From Chloroflexota bacterium (GTDB taxonomy: Bacteria > Chloroflexota > Anaerolineae > Thermoflexales > Thermoflexaceae), in contig JAUQQB010000039.1 in the NCBI GenBank assembly GCA_030550075.1, positions 1-13,277 of the forward strand: a DNA stretch of 13,277 bases, read 5' to 3'. The notes under the pieces are model-generated. The model ran no database searches. It had not been told where the DNA came from and saw nothing but the letters and a program-made list of their open reading frames with translations. Of the stretch, positions 1 to 5,699 are shown one piece after another. Positions within the stretch are counted from its first letter, which is position 1. Every line of letters starts with the position of its first letter. The position numbers were made by a program, and so were the translations under genes.

Positions 1-9
1 GGCGCCTTC

Positions 10-62
10 GGCGCCCCGCTCCGCCCCCAAAGCCCCCATGGGAAACGAACTGCGTAAGTCCT
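10..62. repeat. Left copy of a short dispersed repeat
   Basis: This stretch has two blocks that recur at the right end of the window. The first block (10-31, ending CTCCGCCCCCAAA) matches 13017-13038 with two mismatches. The second block (41-62, GGAAACGAACTGCG then YAAGTYCT) matches about 13149-13170 with two pyrimidine changes. The blocks are about 10 nt apart here and about 110 nt apart in the right copy. The edge TGCGTAAGTCCT resembles termini I associate with small insertion sequences, but no transposase or matching inverted end is present, so the nature of the element is unknown. Confidence 0.5.
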
Positions 63-74
63 ACTTTATCTTTA

Positions 75-115
75 ATCCCCCTCCCCACAGCCCGAAGGTC
101 CGTGGGGAGGGGGAT
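75..115. repeat. Perfect 14-bp GC-rich hairpin downstream of the methyltransferase gene
   Basis: Positions 75-88 (ATCCCCCTCCCCAC) are perfectly complementary to 102-115, with a 13-nt loop. It lies about 150 nt beyond the stop of the minus-strand methyltransferase gene and could end that transcript or stabilise its 3' end. On the minus strand the stem is followed by TTAAAGATAAAG and not by a uridine run, so it is not a textbook intrinsic terminator. Part of the left arm (CCCCCTCCCCAC) also occurs near 13136-13147, beside the other copy of the border repeat. Confidence 0.55.
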
Positions 116-262
116 AGGAGAGTGGGGCTATCCGGCTCTCCCCGCTTGTGCACCTTGTCCACACTTGCGAGGTAGAGATGAGCCGGGTTGTTTTGAATCG
201 GATTAGATCCCTTCAATGGGTGATCCAGTCTGAAACCCAGAAAATCGCTAACCGCGTAACCT

Positions 263-1438
263 CTATCGAAACCGGCGGGGCATATGGATTGCTCGATAAA
301 CCCGATAATGGCGATCATCAAATAGGATCTCTACGTTTCCAAAGGCCCGTTCAATGATCGAGTGATAGGGCAAAACCACCGCCCCGACCAGATAGAGCCG
401 CCCTCCCGGGCGCAATATAGAGGGGGCGTCATATACGAACTGTATGGCCACCTCACGTTCAACTCCAAAGCCCTGATGGATCGGTGGATTGGTCACCACT
501 ACATCGAACTGCTCGCCACGCACCCCATCGATCACGTCGCTGAGGCGGACCTCTACATGCGGCAGGGAATAGAGCGCCAGGGTGCGGCGGCTCGCCTCAA
601 GGGCTGCAGCGCTGATATCGACCATGACCACTTGACCCTCTCGCGCTTCATGGCCGGCGATCACTCCCACAATGCCATACCCACACCCCAGATCCAGAAC
701 GTGATCCCTGGGGTGGATTTCCATCTGCTCAAGGAGATGTCGGGTTCCCACATCCAGAGCGGACCATGAGAACAACCCGGGGCGGGTGACAAAGCGCCAG
801 GCGCGGCCCCGAACGACCGCTTCTCGCTCCACGAAATCATCTCCAGGCGGCTCCAGGTCCACGTGGCCTGGACGAGTAGCCACAGCCACGCGGTAACCGC
901 TTCCATATGCCCACACTGGAACCCGGCCGAAGAGATCCCGGGCGTAAGCGATGATGCTCTCGATGCCACCCCGTTTCGGCCCAGCCAGATAGAGCCGCCC
1001 TCCCGGCTTCAGCGCCCAGGCCGCGAGACGCACCAGGCGCTGAGCCAATTCTTTGCCTTTGGGGATGTTCAAAAAAACTACATCGAAGGTGCCGAGCTCA
1101 ATAAGGGAATATCCATCACCGTGGAGGATGGTGGCACGCCCTTCGAAACCGTTCATCGCCATTGTGCGTCGAGTGGCTTCCACGGCCAGGGCATGGTCGC
1201 TGGCCAGGAGAATCCGACCGGAGGTGCGTCGGGCAGTTAGCACCCCCAGCCATCCCACCCCGCAGTTCAGATCGAGGACATGATCCTCGGGGCCGATCTC
1301 CATGACCTGGGCGATGAGGGCGACTCCCGGATCGATATGGCTCCAGATCTCCAGGCCAGGCTTTCCTGCCCAGCGGACCCGTTCATTGCCGATGCGATCC
1401 TCGAATTCCCGCCAGATGTAGTAATCTGTGACACCCAT
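263..1438 (-). CDS. Tandem-domain class I SAM methyltransferase, RsmC/RlmG-like (probable rRNA guanine-N2 methyltransferase)
   Basis: The 391-residue protein contains two Rossmann methyltransferase modules in tandem, the architecture of the RsmC/RlmG family that makes N2-methylguanosine in 16S or 23S rRNA. The C-terminal half looks catalytic: SAM motif I is at about 248-258 (LDLGCGYGIVG), the acidic residue ending beta 2 is near D274, and the amino-methyltransferase motif NPPI is at 317-320, followed by HQGF. The N-terminal half keeps a recognisable motif I (LDLNCGVGWLG, 55-65) but has NIPK at 124-127 where NPPY/F would be needed. It is therefore probably the non-catalytic, RNA-binding copy, as known for RsmC. 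The ATG at 1438 is chosen because an in-frame TGA lies just upstream; its Shine-Dalgarno match is poor. The gene follows ssrA on the same strand but is separated from it by a hairpin terminator. Which rRNA base is modified cannot be told from sequence. Confidence 0.85.
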   Translation of the reverse strand: MGVTDYYIWREFEDRIGNERVRWAGKPGLEIWSHIDPGVALIAQVMEIGPEDHVLDLNCGVGWLGVLTARRTSGRILLASDHALAVEATRRTMAMNGFEGRATILHGDGYSLIELGTFDVVFLNIPKGKELAQRLVRLAAWALKPGGRLYLAGPKRGGIESIIAYARDLFGRVPVWAYGSGYRVAVATRPGHVDLEPPGDDFVEREAVVRGRAWRFVTRPGLFSWSALDVGTRHLLEQMEIHPRDHVLDLGCGYGIVGVIAGHEAREGQVVMVDISAAALEASRRTLALYSLPHVEVRLSDVIDGVRGEQFDVVVTNPPIHQGFGVEREVAIQFVYDAPSILRPGGRLYLVGAVVLPYHSIIERAFGNVEILFDDRHYRVYRAIHMPRRFR

Positions 1439-1506
1439 CGTGGCTTCGCCGAATCAGCCCTGCACGGACCCAGAGGCCATTTATGATGGATGGGGATATA
1501 AACACG

Positions 1507-1543
1507 AAGTGGGCGAGGCCGTGGAACGAGACCCCGCCCACTT
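1507..1543 (-). terminator. Hairpin terminator of ssrA
   Basis: AAGTGGGCG at 1507-1515 is perfectly complementary to CGCCCACTT at 1535-1543. Read on the minus strand, the 9-bp stem lies 10 nt beyond the tmRNA 3' end and is followed by CGTGTTTATATCC, a weak U-rich tail. It probably ends the tmRNA precursor and separates it from the methyltransferase gene. Confidence 0.65.
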
Positions 1544-1552
1544 CAACTTGAG

Positions 1553-1936
1553 TGGAGGCGGCGGGAATCGAACCCGCGTCCGGAAGATTCGATCGCCGGT
1601 GTCTACAGGCTTATCCGGTTCTTCCCCTCTCGCCGACCGGTCCTCCAACCGGCAAGGTCTCCGGCCGGCCAGCCCCTTCGGTCTTAGGCAGCCTTCCGAG
1701 GCGCCAGGCCGCCGCACGCCGACTTTGTCCCACCCGATCCGGCCCCGTCGGCGATGGGTCCGGTCGAGCGGGTCCCCTCATCGGGGGACCGTCCCCTCAC
1801 GCTGGCTTAGGCGGCCAGCGGGAGAGCCGCGTAGTCGCGGTTGGCACTTGTTGTTTGCCCGGGTTGTTCACGGGGTCCGAGCGGCCCCGACCTGCCACCG
1901 ATGATCTGCTTCCCCCGTCGAGCCCTTTTCGCCCCC
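1553..1936 (-). ncRNA. ssrA: tmRNA (transfer-messenger RNA), one-piece form
   Basis: This 384-nt RNA rescues stalled ribosomes by acting as alanyl-tRNA and then as a short mRNA for a degradation tag. The 5' end reads GGGGGCG and pairs with CGCCTCC at the 3' end as a 7-bp acceptor stem. The third pair is G-U, the alanine identity element, and the discriminator is A. CCA is not encoded (CTC follows). GACGGGG near the 5' end and the T-arm GCGGGTTCGATTCCCGC match the tRNA-like domain. The tag reading frame is at 1807-1845: resume codon GCC at 1845-1843, then ANRDYAALPLAA and a TAA stop. This parallels the E. coli tag ANDENYALAA, including the conserved -LAA end. GC-rich inverted segments between the tag and the 3' domain are where the pseudoknots are expected. 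Confidence 0.96.
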
Positions 1937-1945
1937 TCACAATTT

Positions 1946-1974
1946 ATTATATCGCAGGTCGTGATTCCTGACGA
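1946..1974 (-). promoter_or_regulatory. Sigma70-type promoter of ssrA
   Basis: On the minus strand a perfect -10 box TATAAT occupies 1951-1946. A 4/6 match to the -35 box (TCGTCA, 1974-1969) lies 17 nt upstream. The -10 box ends 9 nt before the mature tmRNA 5' end, so transcription starts at or very near that end. Confidence 0.75.
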
Positions 1975-2370
1975 AGTCCAGTCGGGCCTCAGGATCCCCT
2001 TCTTCTACTCCTAATCGCCTTCCCATAGGCTGTTGAGAAAGGCCATCCTGGCACATTGGGTTTCTTCTTGAGGGCACTCGGTTCCACCTCCAACCGAGCA
2101 TCTGTCAGCTTCAAAACCGATTCCCCGCACCACCCAAGCTGCCAGATGCAAATACCACCGCACTTGCTTCCATCCCCTGCCAAAACAACCCTACAAAGGC
2201 CATGGCCCTTGTGCTTCCCTCCGGACAGGAATTTTCGTGGCCTGGGGAGAAAGGAGAGCTGGAGGCTTGGGAGCTGCCTTCGGCGGCCCGCCCAGTCCTA
2301 AAAGCCCCTGAGGACAACAATAACTGAGTATCCGTCAGCCACGCCCCGGTTTGCTCTGGATTGCCCTCCC
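1975..2370. other. Intergenic region between divergent ssrA and hppA, no gene seen
   Basis: About 400 nt separate the ssrA promoter from the hppA promoter. No reading frame here has a convincing start, Shine-Dalgarno sequence or family resemblance. The only internal structure I noticed is a 14-nt imperfect direct repeat: GAGCATCTGTCAGC at 2096-2109 and GAGTATCCGTCAGC at 2326-2339, the second lying about 30 nt upstream of the hppA -35 box. Confidence 0.6.
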
Positions 2371-2399
2371 TTGACCCTTCCTCTTGAAATTTGTAGAAT
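2371..2399 (+). promoter_or_regulatory. Sigma70-type promoter of hppA
   Basis: TTGACC (2371-2376, 5/6 to consensus) and TAGAAT (2394-2399, 5/6) are separated by exactly 17 nt. The predicted start near 2406 leaves a leader of about 53 nt before the hppA ATG. The ribosome binding site AGGGAGGT is at 2445-2452, six nt before the start codon. Confidence 0.8.
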
Positions 2400-2458
2400 G
2401 GGTTTGCGTCTTTCCTCACATTCCCCGCTGATATGGAATCCCTTAGGGAGGTGCGCGG

Positions 2459-4771
2459 ATGACCTGGCATGGGCTCACGCCATTTGAGTTCTATGCGGTG
2501 TTGAGCGTGCTCGGGGTGGCCGTGGTGAGCCTGATCTTCGCCTGGATCCTCCGGTCGGAGGTCATAAGCCGCCCGAAAGGCACGCCGAAGATGCAGGAGG
2601 TCTGGGAGGCCATCCGGGAGGGCGCCGAGGCCTACCTGCGCCGGCAGCTTATGAGTATCCTGCCGTTCATGGGTCTTCTTAGCGTATTGCTGTTCCTCAG
2701 TATCTACATCGTCCCTCCCTCTCCAGAAGCGCGGGAGGTCTTTCCCCAGCTCGATGAGAACACGCTGCGGCTGGTGATGGGACTGGGCCGGGCGGCGGCG
2801 TTCATTCTGGGCGCCGGGTTCTCCCTGGCGGTGGGTCAGCTGGGGATGCGAATGGCGGTTCAGGGGAACATCCGGGTGGCGGAGGCCGCGCGAACCGAGG
2901 GCTATGAGGCGGCCCTGCGCCTGGCCTATCGGGCTGGCACCATTACCGGGATGCTGACCAACGGTCTGGGGCTGTTAGGCGGCTCCATCATCTTCCTGAT
3001 CTTCGGCATCGCTGCTCCGGATGCCTTGCTGGGCTTCGGGTTCGGTGGGACGCTGCTGGCCCTGTTCATGCGAGTGGGCGGCGGTATCTACACCAAAGCC
3101 GCGGATGTAGGGGCGGACCTGGTGGGCAAGGTGGAGATGGACGTCCCTGAAGACGATCCCCGCAATGCCGCCGTGGTGGCGGATCTGGTGGGGGACAACG
3201 TGGGCGACTGCGCCGGGATGGCCGCGGACATCTTCGAGTCCTATGAGGTGACCATGGTCTCAGCGATGATCCTCGGGCTGGCCGTCCGGGCGGTGGACCC
3301 GAACCATTCGATGGTGTGGATCATCTTCCCACTGCTGGCCCGAGCGGTGGGGGTGATCGCCTCGATCATCAGCACCTATACGGTGGGCGGCGTGGCCGGG
3401 CGCCGGGGGGATGCGCTGCGGGCCATCAGCCGGGGCTTCTTCATTGGGGCGGTCCTCTCCTTCCTGGGCTTCGGGACCATCGGGCTTCTCTACGCCAGGG
3501 ACTGGCGGGTGGTGGCCTCGACGACGGTGGGGCTGATCCTTTCCATTGTGATTGAGCGGCTGACGGACTACTTCACCAGCACCGAGCAGGCCCCGGTGGG
3601 CGAAATCGAAAAAGCCACCCGCGCCGGGCCGGCCACTACGATCCTCAGTGGCCTGGCTGTGGGTTATGAATCCACGGTGTGGGCCATCGTGGTCATTGCC
3701 CTCACCATCGCGACCTCCACGCTGATCTACTGGGGTCTGTCGCCGGTCTATGTGCTCTACGGGGTCTCCCTCACCGGCATCGGCCTGCTCATGCTCACCG
3801 GCAACGTCGTAGGGATGGATTCCTATGGACCGGTGACGGATAACGCGGGCGGGATTGCGGAGATGGCCGGGCTGGAAGAATCCGCTCAAGAGGTGCTGGC
3901 GGACCTGGATGCGGTGGGCAACACGACCAAGGCCACCACCAAGGGCCTGGCCATCGCCACGGCGGTGATCGCGGCGGTCGCCCTGTTCGGCTCCTACCTC
4001 ACAGATGTGAGCAAGGTTCAGGCCCAGCTGGGCCAGGTTCCCACTCTCCAGGACATCGGGATCCGGATCGATCATCCGCTGGTCTTCGTGGGCCTGCTGT
4101 TGGGCGGGGCGCTGCCGTGGTTGTTCTCCTCCTTTGCCATCCGGGCCGTGAGCCGCGCCGCCACCCTGATCGTGGAGGAAGTGCGGCGCCAGTTCCGCAT
4201 CCCTGGGGTGCTGGAGGGCACGGTCAAACCCGACTATGCGCGGGTGGTCTCGATCTGCACCCTGGCGGCCCAGAAGGAGCTCCTCTCCCTGGCGCTGCTC
4301 TCCGTGGCCACCCCGCTGGTGGTGGGCCTGGTGCTCCAGGTGGAAGCCCTGGGGGCTTTCCTGGCCGGGTCCATCCTGGTGGGGCAGCTCCTGGCGGTCT
4401 TCATGGCCAACGCTGGGGCCGCATGGGACAACGCGAAGAAGCGGGTGGAAAATGAACCGCGGGACCCGGCGCGCAACCTGGGCAAGGGAAGCGAGCGCCA
4501 CAAGGCCAGCGTGGTCGGCGACACAGTCGGCGACCCCCTGAAGGACACCGCCGGGCCGGCGATCAACCCGATGATCAAGGCCGTCAACCTGGTCTCCGTG
4601 TTAGCCGCGCCGATCATCGTCCAGTTCCGGGGTGTGCTCACCACGGGGACCATGCTGGCCATCGGTGCGGCGGTGGTGGTGCTCCTAACGGTTCTCCTGT
4701 GGGTGGTCTGGCAAAGCAAGCGGGAAGTGCCCGAACTGGCCGGCGCCCCGGCTTCGGGATCGGGGCAGTGA
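2459..4771 (+). CDS. hppA: K+-independent H+-translocating membrane pyrophosphatase
   Basis: The 770-residue integral membrane protein, of the usual ~16-helix size, couples pyrophosphate hydrolysis to proton export. The family signatures are all present: ADVGADLVGKVE at 215-226, DDPRN from 232, the Asp-rich metal/PPi site D242/D246/D250 within ADLVGDNVGDCAGMAAD (241-257), and GDTVGDPLKDTAGP at 687-700. K491 and T494 in GNTTKATTK replace the Ala and Gly/Ala of K+-dependent enzymes, which places it in the K+-independent, proton-pumping class. The residue after D242 is Leu, where many homologues have Asn; I believe this variant occurs in other bacteria, so it is not a sign of inactivity. The ATG start is fixed by a strong Shine-Dalgarno sequence. 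The gene is monocistronic: its own promoter lies upstream and a strong intrinsic terminator follows. It is the only plus-strand protein gene here. Confidence 0.97.
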   Translation: MTWHGLTPFEFYAVLSVLGVAVVSLIFAWILRSEVISRPKGTPKMQEVWEAIREGAEAYLRRQLMSILPFMGLLSVLLFLSIYIVPPSPEAREVFPQLDENTLRLVMGLGRAAAFILGAGFSLAVGQLGMRMAVQGNIRVAEAARTEGYEAALRLAYRAGTITGMLTNGLGLLGGSIIFLIFGIAAPDALLGFGFGGTLLALFMRVGGGIYTKAADVGADLVGKVEMDVPEDDPRNAAVVADLVGDNVGDCAGMAADIFESYEVTMVSAMILGLAVRAVDPNHSMVWIIFPLLARAVGVIASIISTYTVGGVAGRRGDALRAISRGFFIGAVLSFLGFGTIGLLYARDWRVVASTTVGLILSIVIERLTDYFTSTEQAPVGEIEKATRAGPATTILSGLAVGYESTVWAIVVIALTIATSTLIYWGLSPVYVLYGVSLTGIGLLMLTGNVVGMDSYGPVTDNAGGIAEMAGLEESAQEVLADLDAVGNTTKATTKGLAIATAVIAAVALFGSYLTDVSKVQAQLGQVPTLQDIGIRIDHPLVFVGLLLGGALPWLFSSFAIRAVSRAATLIVEEVRRQFRIPGVLEGTVKPDYARVVSICTLAAQKELLSLALLSVATPLVVGLVLQVEALGAFLAGSILVGQLLAVFMANAGAAWDNAKKRVENEPRDPARNLGKGSERHKASVVGDTVGDPLKDTAGPAINPMIKAVNLVSVLAAPIIVQFRGVLTTGTMLAIGAAVVVLLTVLLWVVWQSKREVPELAGAPASGSGQ

Positions 4772-4839
4772 TCAACAGCCAGGAACGGGCTGCTGCGTTC
4801 GCTTGAGCGCCATCTCGCTGAGAATCCGGGTCGCTTCAC

Positions 4840-4880
4840 AGGGGCACCCTGATCAGAGATTGATCAGGGTGCCCCTTTTT
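4840..4880 (+). terminator. Strong intrinsic terminator of hppA
   Basis: GGGGCACCCTGATCA (4841-4855) pairs perfectly with 4861-4875 across a 5-nt loop. The stem is followed directly by TTTTTGAT (4876 onward), giving a 15-16 bp stem plus U-tract on the plus strand. It lies about 70 nt after the hppA stop and faces the convergent lipoprotein gene. On the opposite strand no U-run follows, so it acts mainly for hppA. Confidence 0.93.
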
Positions 4881-4923
4881 GATAGCGCGAGTTCAAAGAG
4901 ACGCTGAGGTGGGACAGGAAAGA

Positions 4924-5580
4924 TTAACGGAACCAGAGCTTCACTAACACATCCCGTCCCCACGCCATAATTTCCCCACCCCGCAATGTTCGACCAGCGA
5001 TGATTCCTCCACTAATGTCAATTCCTGGCGTCAACATATCCCCCATGGGTATCCCAATCGCTCCGACGGTCAACCCTGCTCCAGTCAGCGCCTGTCGGAT
5101 GGAGTCCTGGCGCGATAGATGCCATCGAGGATCGAGAGGGGGCTGAGCCTCATAGTATACGACCGCTTGCTCATCGCTCACCCGAGCCCAACCCAGGCGG
5201 AGAGAGACCCCGAAGCCCTGCTCCAAGGCGGGGCGCAGAACGACATCCAGCTCGGTCTCCACTTCAGAACGCGGCGTTGCCGTAGGCCGCGGTGTCCGGG
5301 TCGGAGTCCGCGTTGGCGTCCAGGTCGCCGTGAGCGTCGGCGAGGGGAGCGGTGAGGGGGTTGGCGAAGGACGGGGCGTCGGGGTCGGCGGCGCTGGGGT
5401 GCGGGTGGGGGTGGGAGAGGGAGGCGGCGAAGGAGAAGGAGTGATGACCGGCGTCAGCACGGGCGCAGCGCATGCCGCCAGAATGAGAAGCCACACCCCA
5501 AGGATCGAAATGCGACGCAGGAGGAATGGGAAACCCGAATTTGAGACCAGGGAACATGATGAATAGTAATTCGGAGTCAT
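4924..5580 (-). CDS. Putative lipoprotein with Pro/Thr/Ser-rich stalk and unknown C-terminal domain
   Basis: From the chosen ATG at 5580 the product has 218 residues. An Arg-Arg pair (22-23) precedes the hydrophobic stretch ISILGVWLLILAAC, ending in a lipobox with Cys37, so the protein should be lipidated and anchored outside the membrane. Residues ~44-104 form a low-complexity stalk of PTP/RTP/PSP units, typical of exported Chloroflexota proteins. Residues ~105-218 form a compact domain that I do not recognise. It carries a Gly-rich segment near the end and finishes VLVKLWFR. The frame remains open upstream to 5778, but that would overlap the preceding gene by 79 nt and bury the signal peptide, so the internal ATG with GGAG eight nt upstream is preferred. 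It follows the 1005-residue secreted protein on the same strand with a hairpin between, and no separate promoter is evident. Confidence 0.75.
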   Translation of the reverse strand: MTPNYYSSCSLVSNSGFPFLLRRISILGVWLLILAACAAPVLTPVITPSPSPPPSPTPTRTPAPPTPTPRPSPTPSPLPSPTLTATWTPTRTPTRTPRPTATPRSEVETELDVVLRPALEQGFGVSLRLGWARVSDEQAVVYYEAQPPLDPRWHLSRQDSIRQALTGAGLTVGAIGIPMGDMLTPGIDISGGIIAGRTLRGGEIMAWGRDVLVKLWFR

Positions 5581-5643
5581 CAGCTTAGCTCCATATCCGG
5601 TGAGATCCCTGGCCGCAAGTCTGCCTTCTGCACCCCCTTGGCA

Positions 5644-5677
5644 GGGGGATGGACGGCTGTCTTGCCGTCCATCCCCC
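5644..5677. repeat. Perfect 14-bp intercistronic hairpin
   Basis: GGGGGATGGACGGC (5644-5657) is perfectly complementary to 5664-5677 with a 6-nt loop. It sits about 22 nt beyond the stop of the large secreted protein gene and about 60 nt before the lipoprotein gene. On the minus strand it is followed by TGCCAAGGGGGTGC and not by a U-run. It therefore looks more like a transcript-stabilising or attenuating stem than a full terminator. The downstream GGGGG could compete for the CCCCC arm. Confidence 0.7.
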
Positions 5678-5699
5678 GCCCGCCCATAGAGAGAGCCGA

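Noticed and set aside
2029..2046. GGCTGTTGAGAAAGGCC as an insertion-sequence end
   Set aside because: It is vaguely like some transposon termini, but there is no partner inverted repeat and no transposase fragment nearby.
2111..2470. 119-codon minus-strand frame upstream of hppA
   Set aside because: It covers the hppA promoter and ribosome binding site, has no Shine-Dalgarno, and resembles no protein I know.
3260..4501. 413-codon minus-strand open frame inside hppA
   Set aside because: The translation is His/Gly/Arg-rich low-complexity shadow sequence antisense to a highly conserved pyrophosphatase.
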